Shown: positions 22,771 to 33,279 of the stretch, piece after piece
Layout: the number at the start of each line of letters is the position of its first letter
How positions within the stretch are numbered: the first letter of the stretch is position 1
Assembly: GCA_947448415.1 (NCBI GenBank)
Contig: CANFMT010000020.1
Span: 1-44,992, forward strand
Source: Burkholderiaceae bacterium
GTDB lineage: Bacteria; Pseudomonadota; Gammaproteobacteria; Burkholderiales; Burkholderiaceae
DNA length: 44,992 nt
Direction: 5' to 3'
Notes under the pieces: generated by a model
What the model saw: the letters and a program-made list of their open reading frames with translations, nothing else
What the model was told of the DNA's origin: nothing
Database searches by the model: none
Position numbers and translations under genes: made by a program

Positions 22771-23481
22771 ATGCCAGCCTACAAACGAGTCCTCCTAAAA
22801 CTATCTGGTGAAGCCCTTATGGGTGATGATGCTTTTGGCATTAATCCAGTCACTATTGATTCCATGGTTAAGGAAATCGCCGAAGTTGTGAATAGCGGGG
22901 TAGAGTTAGCGATTGTGATTGGTGGCGGAAATATTTTCCGCGGTGTTGCTGGTGGTGCTGCAGGCATGGATCGCGCCACAGCCGATTACATGGGTATGTT
23001 GGCAACCATGATGAATTCTTTAGCGCTTCAAGATGCATTACGTCAAAAAGGTGTTGAGGCGCGTGTGCAATCAGCTCTTCGTATGGATCAAGTTGTTGAG
23101 CCATACATTCGTCCACGCGCGATTCGTGCGATGGGTGAAGGCAAGGTGGTTATCTTTGCAGCGGGCACTGGCAATCCATTCTTCACTACCGATACAGCTG
23201 CCGCTTTGCGTGGCGCAGAGATGGGCGTTGAGGTGATGCTTAAGGCTACCAAGGTGGATGGTATCTATAGTGCAGATCCAGTTAAAGATCCGAGCGCAAC
23301 TTTATATAAAACCATTACGTTTGATGAAGCATTAATTAAGAATTTACAAGTTATGGATGCAACCGCATTTGCGTTGTGCCGTGACCGTAAGCTACCAATC
23401 AAAGTATTTTCGATTCTCAAGCCAGGCGCATTGATGCGCGTAGTGCAAGGTGAACCTGAAGGTACTTTAGTACACGTTTAA
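22771..23481 (+). CDS. pyrH: Uridylate kinase
   Basis: PyrH phosphorylates UMP to UDP using ATP; the bacterial enzyme is a hexamer regulated by GTP and UTP. The 236-aa product begins [18 protein letters not shown], with the amino-acid-kinase motifs IGGGNIFRG (about 50-58) and [16 protein letters not shown] (about 131-146). The length is standard. It opens a long co-directional run and is followed by frr after 11 bp, the usual order. Confidence 0.98.
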   Translation: MPAYKRVLLKLSGEALMGDDAFGINPVTIDSMVKEIAEVVNSGVELAIVIGGGNIFRGVAGGAAGMDRATADYMGMLATMMNSLALQDALRQKGVEARVQSALRMDQVVEPYIRPRAIRAMGEGKVVIFAAGTGNPFFTTDTAAALRGAEMGVEVMLKATKVDGIYSADPVKDPSATLYKTITFDEALIKNLQVMDATAFALCRDRKLPIKVFSILKPGALMRVVQGEPEGTLVHV

Positions 23482-23492
23482 TAGGAGGCCTG

Positions 23493-24053
23493 ATGTCTGC
23501 AGCAGAAATTAAAACCACAACCGATCAAAAGATGCAAAAGTCTCTTGAGGCTTTGAAGACCAATTTGGCGAAAATACGCTCCGGTCGCGCCAATCCTGGA
23601 ATTTTGGAGCATATCCATGTGGATTACTACGGCAACCCAACACCATTAAGTCAGGTAGCTAGCTTAGGTTTAGCCGATGCTCGCACCATCAACGTTCAAC
23701 CATTCGAAAAGACTATGGTTGCTGCTGTTGAAAAAGCGATTCGTGATTCTGATTTAGGCCTAAATCCTGCATCCCAAGGAACTGTCATTCGCGTTCCAAT
23801 GCCCGCTTTGACTGAAGAGCGTCGACGTGAACTTACTAAAGTCGTTAAGAGCGAGGGCGAGGATACCAAGATTGCTGTGCGTAATTTACGTCGTGACGCT
23901 AACGAACATCTCAAGCGCTTAACTAAAGATAAAGAAATTTCAGAGGATGACGAGCGTCGCGCAACAGATGAGATTCAGAAGATGACTGATAAAGCAGTAG
24001 TGGATATCGATAAGATCATTTCTGAAAAAGAAAAAGAGATCATGACGGTTTAA
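23493..24053 (+). CDS. frr: Ribosome recycling factor
   Basis: RRF works with EF-G to split post-termination ribosomes. The 186-aa protein has the three-helix bundle and inserted beta domain of the family; [18 protein letters not shown] and [10 protein letters not shown] are visible in the N-terminal half and [10 protein letters not shown] in the C-terminal half. The AGGAGG ribosome site (23482-23487) precedes the ATG. It lies between pyrH and uppS as in most Proteobacteria. Confidence 0.98.
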   Translation: MSAAEIKTTTDQKMQKSLEALKTNLAKIRSGRANPGILEHIHVDYYGNPTPLSQVASLGLADARTINVQPFEKTMVAAVEKAIRDSDLGLNPASQGTVIRVPMPALTEERRRELTKVVKSEGEDTKIAVRNLRRDANEHLKRLTKDKEISEDDERRATDEIQKMTDKAVVDIDKIISEKEKEIMTV

Positions 24054-24077
24054 GGCCTGATTGAGTTTCACTTTTTT

Positions 24078-24851
24078 ATGATCCAATACCTTAGTTCCAC
24101 TCAGACAATTCCAGAAGTAAGTGCCATTCCTCGCCATGTGGCGATCATCATGGATGGAAATGGTCGCTGGGCTAGCAAGCGCATGATGCCTCGTGTTGCA
24201 GGCCATTCAGAAGGTTTGGGCGCGGTCCGTAAGATTGTTCAAGAGTGTCGTCGTCTTGGTGTTGAGTACTTAACGGTGTTTGCCTTTAGTTCTGAGAACT
24301 GGCGCCGCCCACCAGAAGAAGTGGGCTTCTTGATGAAGTTATTTCTGAAATCCTTAAAGGGCGAAGTATCTCGACTCGCTGAAAACGATATTGCTTTGCG
24401 ATTGATTGGTGATTTAAGCCGTTTTGATAACGCTATTCAAGAGATGGTGGAGTTTTCAGAGAAAAAGACTGCTGGCTGCAAGGGTCTAACTTTGACGATT
24501 GCAGCAAACTACGGTGGTCGCTGGGATATTTTGCAGGCTATGCGTCAATGTCTAGCTGAAAATCCAAACTTAAAGCCAGAGCAGGTCACAGAAGAGTTGC
24601 TCCAGCCTCATCTTTCAATGTCCTATGCTCCAGAGCCTGATTTATTTATCCGTACTGGTGGCGAGCAGCGTGTCAGTAATTTCCTGTTGTGGCAATTGGC
24701 TTATACAGAGTTGTATTTCACCGATGTCTTATGGCCAGATTTTGATGAGGCTGAATTACACAAAGCGTTTGACTGGTTTAGTCAGCGCGAACGCCGCTTT
24801 GGCCGAACTAGTGCTCAACTTGCGTCGCAAGCAATGAGTGATGCAGTTTGA
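24078..24851 (+). CDS. uppS: Isoprenyl transferase (undecaprenyl diphosphate synthase)
   Basis: UppS adds isopentenyl units in cis to farnesyl diphosphate, giving the C55 lipid carrier for peptidoglycan and O-antigen. The 257-aa product shows MDGNGRWA with catalytic D26 at 25-32, the conserved [10 protein letters not shown] near 74, and the C-terminal [19 protein letters not shown] region that binds pyrophosphate. The length is typical. It is followed by cdsA and dxr, linking precursor supply to envelope synthesis. Confidence 0.97.
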   Translation: MIQYLSSTQTIPEVSAIPRHVAIIMDGNGRWASKRMMPRVAGHSEGLGAVRKIVQECRRLGVEYLTVFAFSSENWRRPPEEVGFLMKLFLKSLKGEVSRLAENDIALRLIGDLSRFDNAIQEMVEFSEKKTAGCKGLTLTIAANYGGRWDILQAMRQCLAENPNLKPEQVTEELLQPHLSMSYAPEPDLFIRTGGEQRVSNFLLWQLAYTELYFTDVLWPDFDEAELHKAFDWFSQRERRFGRTSAQLASQAMSDAV

Positions 24852-24879
24852 TGCAGTTGCCTATTAAGTCTAGATTCCC

Positions 24880-25707
24880 ATGTTAAAAACCCGAGTCATT
24901 ACTGCCTTAGTTCTGATGGCGGTATTGCTGCCCATTTTGTTTCTTCTCCCAGCTATTTATATTGGCGCCTTCTTTTTAGTTGCCTTGGTGGCTGCAGCTT
25001 GGGAGTGGAGCCGTTTGTTAAATCCCGGAGCAGAGCGCGCTGCATGGCTATATGCATTACTTTGTCTGATGATCATCGTATTCTTACTGGCGATGCAAGA
25101 GGCGGACTGGCAGTTTGCATTGTTATTACTAGCAGTAATCTTTTGGTTCTTTATTGCGCCTTTTATTTTAGCTAAGGGCATGAACCTTTCTATGCAAAAG
25201 TTGCGTCCTTTTTATGTGGTCCTTGGATTAATTCTATTGCCCGCCACGTGGTTTGCCCTCGTATTTTTGCGTGAACTTGGGCTGATTTTTTTGCTCAGCA
25301 CTATGGCCTTGGTTTGGGTTGCAGATATTGGCGCTTACTTTGTAGGCAAAGCATTTGGTAAGCGCAAGCTCGCCGTGCAAATAAGCCCAGGTAAATCTAT
25401 AGAGGGTGCAGTTGGTGGTTTAGTGCTTTGCTATGGGTATGCATTGCTGTGTGTATTCTTCTTACCTTTTGAATCTACATTATTTGGCGCCTGGGCAATT
25501 CGTTTTGGCTGGATTCCAATGTTTGTGATGGTGACTGTTCTTGCTGCATTTAGCATCTTTGGCGATTTATTTGAGTCACAATTGAAGCGTTTAGCTGGAG
25601 TAAAAGATAGTAGCGGCCTATTGCCAGGGCATGGCGGCGTATTAGATCGTGTAGACGCCTTAATACCGACTATGCCTATAGCAGCATTATTAGTGGGGTT
25701 GGTGTAA
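24880..25707 (+). CDS. cdsA: Phosphatidate cytidylyltransferase
   Basis: CdsA makes CDP-diacylglycerol from phosphatidic acid and CTP, the branch point of phospholipid synthesis. The 275-aa product has multiple membrane segments and the CDS signature at the C-terminal end: [14 protein letters not shown] followed by [15 protein letters not shown]. The length is normal. Its last base is the first base of the dxr ATG (TAATG), so the two genes are coupled. Confidence 0.97.
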   Translation: MLKTRVITALVLMAVLLPILFLLPAIYIGAFFLVALVAAAWEWSRLLNPGAERAAWLYALLCLMIIVFLLAMQEADWQFALLLLAVIFWFFIAPFILAKGMNLSMQKLRPFYVVLGLILLPATWFALVFLRELGLIFLLSTMALVWVADIGAYFVGKAFGKRKLAVQISPGKSIEGAVGGLVLCYGYALLCVFFLPFESTLFGAWAIRFGWIPMFVMVTVLAAFSIFGDLFESQLKRLAGVKDSSGLLPGHGGVLDRVDALIPTMPIAALLVGLV

Positions 25708-26891
25708 TGTCAATCAAGCAAGTTGCGATACTGGGCTCAACGGGATCAATTGGCGTTAATACGCTTGATGTGATCCGCGCTCACCCCGATCGTTTCCAGG
25801 TTGTCGCTTTAACAGCAGGCAAACAAATAGAACGTTTGGCGAAACAGTGTCTTGAATTTAAACCCCGTATTGCAGTTGTGTCTGATGCGGATGGCGCAGC
25901 ACACTTGAGTAAATTGTTGCTTGAGAAACAAGTTCAAACACAAGTTCTGTATGGGCCTGAAGCCTTAATCACAGCAGTCACTGAATCGGGTTGCGATACC
26001 GTTATGGCTGCGATAGTTGGAGCTGCAGGCTTAGTGCCTGCATTAGCTGCAGCAAAGTCAGGTAAAAGAGTGCTCTTGGCCAATAAAGAAGCCTTGGTAA
26101 TGTCTGGTGATTTATTTATGCAGGCAATGAAGCATGGGGGCGGCGAGCTTCTTCCTATTGATAGCGAACACAATGCTATTTTTCAATGCTTGCCCAATCA
26201 GTTTTCAAAAGACCCCAACCCTAGCTTAGGAGTAGAAGAGCTCTGGCTGACCGCTTCAGGTGGACCTTTTAGGGATACGCCGCTCGATCAATTGGTGGGT
26301 ATTACTCCTGATCAAGCTTGCGCTCATCCAAACTGGGTCATGGGTAAAAAGATATCGGTTGATTCAGCGACGATGATGAATAAAGGTCTTGAAGTTATCG
26401 AGGCATTTTGGCTATTTGGCTTGCCCTTGGAAAAAATTAAAGTACTCATTCATCCGCAAAGCGTAGTGCACTCAATGGTGCGTTATCGCGATGGATCAGT
26501 ATTGGCGCAATTAGGACAGCCCGATATGCGCACCCCAATTGCATATGGGCTAGCTTGGCCAGAGCGCATTGAAGCAGGTGTATCGCCTTTGAGTTTGACT
26601 CAGTTAGCCGCTTTAAGTTTTGCTGAGCCAGACTTGGTCCGTTTTCCTTGCTTATCCCTAGCGTTTGCAGCGGCCAATACTGGCGGTACCGCCCCAGCCG
26701 TATTAAATGCTGCTAATGAAGTCGCCGTTGCAGCCTTTTTGGATGAGGGTTTGCCATACCTGCAAATTCCCGAGGTGGTAGAAAAAACATTGAACGCTAT
26801 TCCAATTGCTAGTGCTGATTCTCTGGATGTCATTTTAGAGGTAGATGCGCGTGCAAGAAACATTGCTCAGGAATTTATCTCCAAGCGATGA
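25707..26891 (+). CDS. dxr: 1-deoxy-D-xylulose 5-phosphate reductoisomerase
   Basis: Dxr (IspC) converts DXP to 2-C-methyl-D-erythritol 4-phosphate with NADPH, the second step of the MEP isoprenoid pathway. The 394-aa product has the NADPH-binding [15 protein letters not shown] near the N-terminus, the metal-binding [13 protein letters not shown], and the conserved [18 protein letters not shown] block. The length is standard. It overlaps rseP by 4 bp (ATGA). It supplies precursors for the nearby uppS reaction. Confidence 0.97.
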   Translation: MSIKQVAILGSTGSIGVNTLDVIRAHPDRFQVVALTAGKQIERLAKQCLEFKPRIAVVSDADGAAHLSKLLLEKQVQTQVLYGPEALITAVTESGCDTVMAAIVGAAGLVPALAAAKSGKRVLLANKEALVMSGDLFMQAMKHGGGELLPIDSEHNAIFQCLPNQFSKDPNPSLGVEELWLTASGGPFRDTPLDQLVGITPDQACAHPNWVMGKKISVDSATMMNKGLEVIEAFWLFGLPLEKIKVLIHPQSVVHSMVRYRDGSVLAQLGQPDMRTPIAYGLAWPERIEAGVSPLSLTQLAALSFAEPDLVRFPCLSLAFAAANTGGTAPAVLNAANEVAVAAFLDEGLPYLQIPEVVEKTLNAIPIASADSLDVILEVDARARNIAQEFISKR

Positions 26892-28012
26892 TTACTCTTG
26901 TAGCATTTATTGCCACTCTGGGGTTGTTAGTTAGCTTTCATGAGTTTGGACATTTTTTGGCAGCGCGCTTATGTGGGGTGCGCGTACTCAGATTTGCGGT
27001 GGGCTTTGGTAAACCTCTTTTTACCTATCATGCTAAAAATAAAACGGAATGGGTTTTGGCTGCGATACCTCTAGGTGGTTATGTCAAGCTGTTGGATGGA
27101 CGGGATCGCGCTCAAATCATCTCTGCCACTGAAAAATCAGAGTCATTTGACCAAAAGCCACTTTGGCAGCGATCCTTGATTGTTGCTGCCGGCCCGCTCG
27201 CCAATTTTTTATTGGCAATTATCTTATTTGCCCTCATTTATGTTTCTGGGGCGCCTCAGCTCCCCGCAGTCTTGCGGGCTCCTCCTGAAAATTCCATTGC
27301 TGCCAAGATGGGGGTGATAGAGGGCGACAAAGTAACGGGCTTAAAAAGAGTTGGTTCAGATAGTGACTTTATGCACCAATCTAGTGAATTTGAATCTGTC
27401 ATTAGCTGGAATGCCTTACGCTGGGAATTAATGGATGTTTTGACCGAAAGAGAGGGGTTTTTGCTAGAAATTGAGACTCCTACTGGCGGTCGTTTCGTTA
27501 AAACGTTTAAGGTCGGTGACTTACCACCTTTGAGTCCCGAAAAAGATCCTTTACTGGCCCTGGGAATAATGCCAAAGCATATCCCTTTAAGCGAGTGGCA
27601 GGAGCTCAAATTGAGCCCTATTGATGCAATGTCTTTTGCTGCCGAAAGAGTATGGCTAATCACTAAGGTCTCTGTACGGCTAATGGCTGGAATTTTTACG
27701 GGGGAAACCTCAGTAAAACAGCTTGGGGGCCCTATCAGTATTGCTGATATGGCTGGTAAATCTGCCCAAGTGGGCTGGCAACCATTCTTAGCATTTTTAG
27801 CACTTATGAGCATTAGCATTGGATTGCTGAATTTAGCCCCTTTTCCTATGTTAGATGGGGGTCAGCTCCTGTATGATGCATGGGAGTTGGTAGCTGGCAA
27901 GCGGATTTCAGTTTCAACGCAAGAGCATCTCCAAAAAGTGGGTTTTCTATTGCTGATTTCATTCTCCTTGCTAGCCTTGTTTAATGATTTACAACGCTAT
28001 TTTTCGCCTTGA
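26888..28012 (+). CDS. rseP: Site-2 protease RseP, short form
   Basis: RseP is an inner-membrane zinc metalloprotease that cuts membrane-bound proteins such as anti-sigma-E RseA and signal-peptide remnants. The 374-aa product has HEFGH (18-22, ligands H18 and H22, catalytic E19) in the first membrane segment and the third metal ligand in APFPMLDGG near 318, so it should be active. It is about 75 residues shorter than E. coli RseP. The stretch between the GPLANF segment and the [12 protein letters not shown] block has room for only one PDZ-like domain instead of two. It overlaps dxr and bamA by 4 bp each. Confidence 0.93.
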   Translation: MITLVAFIATLGLLVSFHEFGHFLAARLCGVRVLRFAVGFGKPLFTYHAKNKTEWVLAAIPLGGYVKLLDGRDRAQIISATEKSESFDQKPLWQRSLIVAAGPLANFLLAIILFALIYVSGAPQLPAVLRAPPENSIAAKMGVIEGDKVTGLKRVGSDSDFMHQSSEFESVISWNALRWELMDVLTEREGFLLEIETPTGGRFVKTFKVGDLPPLSPEKDPLLALGIMPKHIPLSEWQELKLSPIDAMSFAAERVWLITKVSVRLMAGIFTGETSVKQLGGPISIADMAGKSAQVGWQPFLAFLALMSISIGLLNLAPFPMLDGGQLLYDAWELVAGKRISVSTQEHLQKVGFLLLISFSLLALFNDLQRYFSP

Positions 28013-30357
28013 ATTTTCTGACCTCACCTATTCGTACTCTCGTCCGCTTATTTCCGCAGCTCGTATTGCTTATTGCTGTTGGCTTTAGTCTGAATTCCTA
28101 CGCCGCAGATCCGTTTGTAATTAAGGATATTCGCGTTGAGGGTCTGCAGCGAGTTGAACCAGGTACGGTCTTTAGTTATTTGCCGGTACAAGTTGGAGAA
28201 ACTTTCACAGAAGAAAAGGGCGCCGAATCCATTAAAGCGCTTTACAGCACTGGGTTTTTTAGAGATGTTCAGATTCAAGCTCAAGGGAATGTCTTGATTG
28301 TGATTGTTGAGGAGCGTCCTACGATTTCTCGAATTGAATTTACGGGAATGAAAGAGTTTGAAAATGAAGGTATTCGCAAGCAATTAAAAGCGGTTGGTGT
28401 GGGTGAAGCTCGTTTTTATGACAAGGCTTTGATTGACAAGGCTGAGCAAGAACTAAAGCGTGCTTATATTGGTAAGGGCATGTATGCCGCAGAAGTGGTA
28501 GCAACCGTTACCCCGCTTGAGCGTAATCAAGTTGCAGTCTACTTCAATATTGACGAGGGCCCTATCGCCAAGATTCAAGAAATCAATTTCATCGGCAACG
28601 AAGTATTTAGCGACAGCACTCTCAAAGACCAGATGACCCTCAAGATCGGTGGTTGGTTATCTTGGTATAGCAAAGATGATTTGTACTCTAAGCAAAAGTT
28701 GACAGCAGACTTAGAGAGTATTCGTTCTTATTATTTGAATCGCGGCTATCTTGAATTTGTTATTGAGTCGACTCAAGTATCGATTACTCCTGATAAAAAA
28801 GGTGTATACCTAACAATAAGTATTCAAGAGGGCCAAAAGTTCACGGTCAAGGACGTTCGTCTCGCAGGAGAAACATTAGGCAAAGAGGCTGAATTAATGC
28901 AGTTAATTACCCTCAAATCAGGAGATACCTTTTCTACTGCGCGTTTAACTGAAAGTACCAAATCCATTGCTGAGGTATTGGGTAGCTATGGCTATGCTTT
29001 TGCAACTATTAACCCTCAGCCTGATATACGCCGTGATGCATCTGAGGTTGACCTGACCCTGGTTATTGATCCCGGACGTCGGATTTATGTGCGTCAGGTT
29101 GCTATTAGCGGCAATGCTAAAACTCGCGATATCGTGATTCGGCGCGAGATGCGGCAATTTGAGAGCTCCTGGTTTGATGGTGAAAAGATAGAGTTATCCA
29201 AAAAACGTTTGGGTCGTATGGGTTACTTCACCGAAACTGATATCGCAACCGAAGATGTTCCTGGTTCCCCAGATCAGGTGGATGTGAGCGTGAAGGTTAA
29301 AGAGAAGCCAACGGGTGCCGTTACAGTGGGCGCCGGTTTTTCCTCTACCGAAAAACTCATTTTGTCTGCTGGCATTAATCAAGACAATGCATTTGGTACT
29401 GGAACAGCAGTTGGTTTGAATTTTTCTCTGGGTAAGATTAACCAAAATTTAGTTCTATCGAATTACGACCCTTATTTCACAGAAGATGGCATTAGTCGTT
29501 ACACTGATCTGTACTACCGCTCATCAAAGCCTTTGTACTACGTCGGCGATCCGGCTTACCAAATTAAATCCGTAGGTTCAAATATTAAATTTGGGGTCCC
29601 TTACACAGAGGTTGACCGAGTATTCTTTGGTACCGGTATTGAGGCATTCCAAATTAAAACCACCAACAATACTCCCCAGCCATATTTAAATTATGCTGAA
29701 AGTTATGGTGTCGCAGTACCGGGCTACCCCGCTACTCTAACTACCTATAACGTACCATTAACTGTTGGTTGGTCACGCGATGGAAGGGATAGCGCATTGA
29801 TTCCTTCAGAAGGTTCTCTGCAGCAATTGTCTGGCGAGGTTGGTACCCCCGTTGGAAATATGACCTTTTATCGCCTTTATGGCCAATACCAAAAATATCA
29901 TTCGCTTTCCAAGGGTAATATTCTGTCCTTTAATGGTGAGGTGGGTTATGGTCAGGCATATGGTAATAACCCCTTCCCGATTACCAAGAACTATTACGTC
30001 GGTGGTATTGGATCGGTTCGCGGCTATTCGCCGGGGTCATTGGGCCCGCAGTACTACAACACCAACATTGGTTCTTATCAGCCAACAGGCGGTCAATCCA
30101 AGATTATCGTCAATGGCGAATATACCTTCCCAGTTCCGGGGTCTGGCACTGACAAAACTTTGCGTCTTTTCACCTTCGTTGATGGTGGTAACGCTTTTGG
30201 GCAAAATATCAATTTAGTTTTAAATTACTCATATGGATTGGGTATATCATGGATATCACCGCTGGGTCCGCTGAAGTTTAGCTATGGTCTACCTTATAAA
30301 CCTTATCCAACAGCCAATGTTCAGCGTTTGCAGTTCCAAGTGGGTACGGCGTTTTAA
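28009..30357 (+). CDS. bamA: Outer membrane protein assembly factor BamA
   Basis: BamA is the Omp85 core that folds and inserts beta-barrel proteins into the outer membrane. The 782-aa product has a signal peptide with probable cleavage after SYA (residue 32), five POTRA domains over about 34-430, and a C-terminal 16-stranded barrel with the conserved IGSVRGYSPGSLG loop motif. It ends in phenylalanine (QVGTAF), as outer-membrane barrels usually do. The TTG start overlaps the rseP stop. It precedes the chaperone gene ompH, the standard order. Confidence 0.97.
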   Translation: MNFLTSPIRTLVRLFPQLVLLIAVGFSLNSYAADPFVIKDIRVEGLQRVEPGTVFSYLPVQVGETFTEEKGAESIKALYSTGFFRDVQIQAQGNVLIVIVEERPTISRIEFTGMKEFENEGIRKQLKAVGVGEARFYDKALIDKAEQELKRAYIGKGMYAAEVVATVTPLERNQVAVYFNIDEGPIAKIQEINFIGNEVFSDSTLKDQMTLKIGGWLSWYSKDDLYSKQKLTADLESIRSYYLNRGYLEFVIESTQVSITPDKKGVYLTISIQEGQKFTVKDVRLAGETLGKEAELMQLITLKSGDTFSTARLTESTKSIAEVLGSYGYAFATINPQPDIRRDASEVDLTLVIDPGRRIYVRQVAISGNAKTRDIVIRREMRQFESSWFDGEKIELSKKRLGRMGYFTETDIATEDVPGSPDQVDVSVKVKEKPTGAVTVGAGFSSTEKLILSAGINQDNAFGTGTAVGLNFSLGKINQNLVLSNYDPYFTEDGISRYTDLYYRSSKPLYYVGDPAYQIKSVGSNIKFGVPYTEVDRVFFGTGIEAFQIKTTNNTPQPYLNYAESYGVAVPGYPATLTTYNVPLTVGWSRDGRDSALIPSEGSLQQLSGEVGTPVGNMTFYRLYGQYQKYHSLSKGNILSFNGEVGYGQAYGNNPFPITKNYYVGGIGSVRGYSPGSLGPQYYNTNIGSYQPTGGQSKIIVNGEYTFPVPGSGTDKTLRLFTFVDGGNAFGQNINLVLNYSYGLGISWISPLGPLKFSYGLPYKPYPTANVQRLQFQVGTAF

Positions 30358-30375
30358 TTGTTTAAGGAAAGTTTT

Positions 30376-30903
30376 ATGAAGTTTTATCAATCTTCAAAAT
30401 GGGTTCAAATCGGCTTGCTGGCCATGGTAGTTTCTTTTATGGCCCCCCTAGCTTTGGCCCAAGATGCGGGAACTCGTGTAGCAGTGGTTAACTCGGAAAA
30501 AGTATTTAATGAGTCTAACCTGGCAAAAGCCATGCAAACGCGTTTGCAAAATGAATTTACAAAGCGCCAAAACGATTTGCGTGATAGCGCACAAAAAATT
30601 AAAACTGCTGCCGAGAAGTTAGATCGCGACGCTGCTGTGATGAATGAAGCTGAGCGCATCCGTCGTCAACGTGAATTAGCCGATCAGGATCGCGAACTTC
30701 AACGCAAGCAGCGTGAATTTACAGAAGATCTTAATCAAAGAACATTTGAAGAGCGCGCAAAAATCGCTGAGAAGGCTAACTTAGTATTAAAACAAATCGC
30801 CGAACAAAGGAAGATTGATGTCATTGTTCAAGAAGCGGCATACGTTAATCCAAAGTCTGATATCACCGATGATGTCATCAAGGCTTTAAATAGCCAGAAG
30901 TAA
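30376..30903 (+). CDS. OmpH/Skp family periplasmic chaperone
   Basis: Skp (OmpH) holds unfolded outer-membrane proteins in the periplasm and delivers them to BamA. I start at the ATG at 30376, which follows AAGGAA (30364-30369); a TTG at 30358 directly after bamA is in frame but gives an odd extra MFKESF. The 175-aa product has a signal peptide cleaved after PLALA (about residue 28), a short beta core with [14 protein letters not shown], and a long charged helical hairpin (about 50-135), matching the jellyfish-like trimer fold. Confidence 0.93.
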   Translation: MKFYQSSKWVQIGLLAMVVSFMAPLALAQDAGTRVAVVNSEKVFNESNLAKAMQTRLQNEFTKRQNDLRDSAQKIKTAAEKLDRDAAVMNEAERIRRQRELADQDRELQRKQREFTEDLNQRTFEERAKIAEKANLVLKQIAEQRKIDVIVQEAAYVNPKSDITDDVIKALNSQK

Positions 30904-30908
30904 GCTTT

Positions 30909-31976
30909 ATGCCAACCGCCATCGAGCTGGCCGAACAGTTTCAAGCAAGCTTGGTGGGGGAAGCCTCCCTCGATTTTCTGGGTCTAGCGCCTCTAGAGCG
31001 AGCCCAGTCAAATCAAATCTCTTTTTTATCAAATCCACTGTATCGACAGCAGGCTAGTGATAGTGCCGCCGGTGCATTGATTGTTGGTAAGGCGGACTTA
31101 GAGTTCTTGCAGGTGCACCCAGGCCCCAATTCTAAAAACCGTGTCTACTTTGTCGCCAAAAATCCCTATGCAACTTTTGCAAGGATGGCGCAATATTTTG
31201 CGAAGAGCGGTTCACCCCCACAAACTCCAGGTGTGCATCCTAGCGCTGTCGTTGATACAACTGCGGTAGTGCCCGCTTCATGTCATATTGGCCCTTTTGT
31301 GCAAATTGGTCCAGGCGTAAAACTAGGTGAACGTGTATGTATTTTAGGTAATACAAGCATTGCTCGAGATTGTTCCATTGCAAGTGATACCGTTATTAAT
31401 CCAACTGTTTCAATTTATTGCAAAACACAAATTGGTGAGCGTTGCATTATTCATAGTGGTGCGGTAATCGGTGCTGATGGGTTTGGGTTTGCTCCTGATT
31501 TTTCAGCGACTGGTGGCGAGTGGGTCAAGATTCCGCAAACAGGTGGGGTGATCATCGGAAATGATGTTGAGATTGGCGCTTCAACTACGATTGATCGTGG
31601 GGCAATGAGCGATACAGTTATTGGATCTGGAACTAAGATTGATAATCAAGTGCAGATTGCGCATAACGTTGTTGTTGGAAATTGCTGTGTGATTGCTGGT
31701 TGTGCTGCTATATCCGGAAGCACCAAAATTGGAAACTTTTGCATCATAGGCGGAGCAGCAAACTTCGCAGGACATCTCACCATTGCAGATAGAACTACCG
31801 TCTCAGGTAACACTTCCATTATTCGATCGATCACCGAGCCTGGGCAGCACTTCACAGGGGTTTATCCCTCTATGCTGCATAGCGCTTGGGAGAAAAATGC
31901 TGCGATTTTGCGTGGCCTAGATAAAATACGTCAACGTTTACGTTTGCTGGATAAGAATAAAAATTCAGAGTCGTAA
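30909..31976 (+). CDS. lpxD: UDP-3-O-(3-hydroxyacyl)glucosamine N-acyltransferase
   Basis: LpxD adds the N-linked hydroxyacyl chain in lipid A synthesis. The 355-aa product has an N-terminal uridine-binding domain (ISFLSNPLY, then [14 protein letters not shown]), a left-handed beta-helix of hexapeptide repeats from about 110 to 310, and the catalytic-histidine region [11 protein letters not shown]-terminal helix with many basic residues closes the protein. The length is usual. It is separated from ompH by 5 bp and followed by fabZ-lpxA-lpxB. Confidence 0.97.
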   Translation: MPTAIELAEQFQASLVGEASLDFLGLAPLERAQSNQISFLSNPLYRQQASDSAAGALIVGKADLEFLQVHPGPNSKNRVYFVAKNPYATFARMAQYFAKSGSPPQTPGVHPSAVVDTTAVVPASCHIGPFVQIGPGVKLGERVCILGNTSIARDCSIASDTVINPTVSIYCKTQIGERCIIHSGAVIGADGFGFAPDFSATGGEWVKIPQTGGVIIGNDVEIGASTTIDRGAMSDTVIGSGTKIDNQVQIAHNVVVGNCCVIAGCAAISGSTKIGNFCIIGGAANFAGHLTIADRTTVSGNTSIIRSITEPGQHFTGVYPSMLHSAWEKNAAILRGLDKIRQRLRLLDKNKNSES

Positions 31977-32022
31977 GACTTTGCGCTACCTAAATTAATA
32001 TTAACTTTTGAGCAGGTTATTT

Positions 32023-32472
32023 ATGAGCACACCAATTGCAATCGATATCAATAAGATTCTGAAGTTATTGCCTCATCGCTATCCATTTTTATTGGTAGAT
32101 CGTGTGCTTGAAATTACCCCGCGCGAAAGTATTACTGCCTTGAAAAATGTCACTATGAATGAGCCATTTTTTCAGGGGCACTTTCCTGATTTTCCAGTGA
32201 TGCCTGGAGTACTCATTATTGAGGCCTTGGCACAAACGGCTGCCCTGCTAACTTTCTCCGAAGAGCGCGCAGAAGATGCCATTTATTATTTTGCAGGTAT
32301 CGATGGCGCCCGTTTTAAGAAGCCGGTACTTCCTGGCGACCAGTTAATTATGACCGCAAAATTAGAGCGTGGACGTGCTGGAATTTACAAGTTTGCAGTA
32401 CAAGCTACTGTTGATGGTGAGATCGCTGCAGAAGCAAATATTACTTGTGCGGTACGTACGAAAGGCGCGTAA
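32023..32472 (+). CDS. fabZ: 3-hydroxyacyl-ACP dehydratase FabZ
   Basis: FabZ dehydrates 3-hydroxyacyl-ACP in fatty acid elongation and competes with LpxA and LpxD for hydroxyacyl-ACP, so its place here balances lipid A and phospholipid synthesis. The 149-aa hot-dog-fold product has [12 protein letters not shown] at 16-27 and the catalytic H53 ([11 protein letters not shown]) and E67. I chose the ATG at 32023, preceded by AGCAGG; the in-frame TTG at 32008 would add only five residues. The stop shares one base with the lpxA ATG. Confidence 0.97.
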   Translation: MSTPIAIDINKILKLLPHRYPFLLVDRVLEITPRESITALKNVTMNEPFFQGHFPDFPVMPGVLIIEALAQTAALLTFSEERAEDAIYYFAGIDGARFKKPVLPGDQLIMTAKLERGRAGIYKFAVQATVDGEIAAEANITCAVRTKGA

Positions 32473-33269
32473 TGACACGGATTCATGCATCTGCTGTAGT
32501 GGATAGCAAGGCTGAAATAGCAGACGATGTCGAGATTGGCCCTTATTCTGTTATTGGCCCTAATGTAAAAATTGGCGCAGGTACCAAGGTGGGGTCGCAT
32601 ACTGTGATCGAAGGCTACACCACGATTGGTAAAGAAAATAGCTTTGCACACTTTGCTGCAATTGGTGGGCCACCACAGGATATGAAATATCGTGGCGAGC
32701 CGACGCAATTAATCATTGGCGATCGCAATACGATTCGTGAGTTCACGACAATCCATACTGGCACATCTCAAGATCTAGGCATTACTCGCATTGGTGATGA
32801 CAACTGGATCATGGCTTATGTGCATATTGCTCATGACTGTCAGGTTGGTAATCACACGATTTTCTCTAGTAATGCGCAGATTGCTGGACATGTTCAAGTT
32901 GATGACTGGGCCATTATGGGTGGCATGTCTGGTGTTCACCAGTTTGTTCGTATTGGCCAACACGCTATGCTAGGTGGCGCTTCTGCTTTGGTGCAAGATA
33001 TTCCACCATTTGTCATTGCTGCGGGCGATAAGGCTTCCCCTCACGGCATTAATGTCGAGGGGCTAAAGCGTCGCGGTTTCTCTAGTGAGACTATTTCTGC
33101 GTTACGTCAAGCTTATAAAGTCCTTTATAAAGACGGCTTGAGCTTCGAAGAGGCTAAGGTAGAGATTCAGAAGATGGTTGTAGCTTCGGCTGCAGATACG
33201 GCAACCTCTGAAAAGCTTGCTCAGTTTCATGATTTTATTGCCGCCTCTACTCGCGGCATTATTCGGTAA
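32472..33269 (+). CDS. lpxA: Acyl-ACP--UDP-N-acetylglucosamine O-acyltransferase
   Basis: LpxA carries out the first step of lipid A synthesis, O-acylation of UDP-GlcNAc. The 265-aa product starts [16 protein letters not shown] at the ATG that shares a base with the fabZ stop (TAATG); an upstream in-frame start inside fabZ is not needed. The hexapeptide beta-helix covers about 5-190, with the catalytic His region [13 protein letters not shown] and the following conserved [10 protein letters not shown]-terminal helical domain completes the family fold. The length matches the family. Confidence 0.97.
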   Translation: MTRIHASAVVDSKAEIADDVEIGPYSVIGPNVKIGAGTKVGSHTVIEGYTTIGKENSFAHFAAIGGPPQDMKYRGEPTQLIIGDRNTIREFTTIHTGTSQDLGITRIGDDNWIMAYVHIAHDCQVGNHTIFSSNAQIAGHVQVDDWAIMGGMSGVHQFVRIGQHAMLGGASALVQDIPPFVIAAGDKASPHGINVEGLKRRGFSSETISALRQAYKVLYKDGLSFEEAKVEIQKMVVASAADTATSEKLAQFHDFIAASTRGIIR

Positions 33270-33279
33270 CGGAATTACT

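Noticed and set aside
27256..27819. Antisense open frame (187 aa) within rseP
   Set aside because: The sense strand encodes a clear site-2 protease; the antisense product is Ser/Pro/Ile-rich with no recognisable domain.
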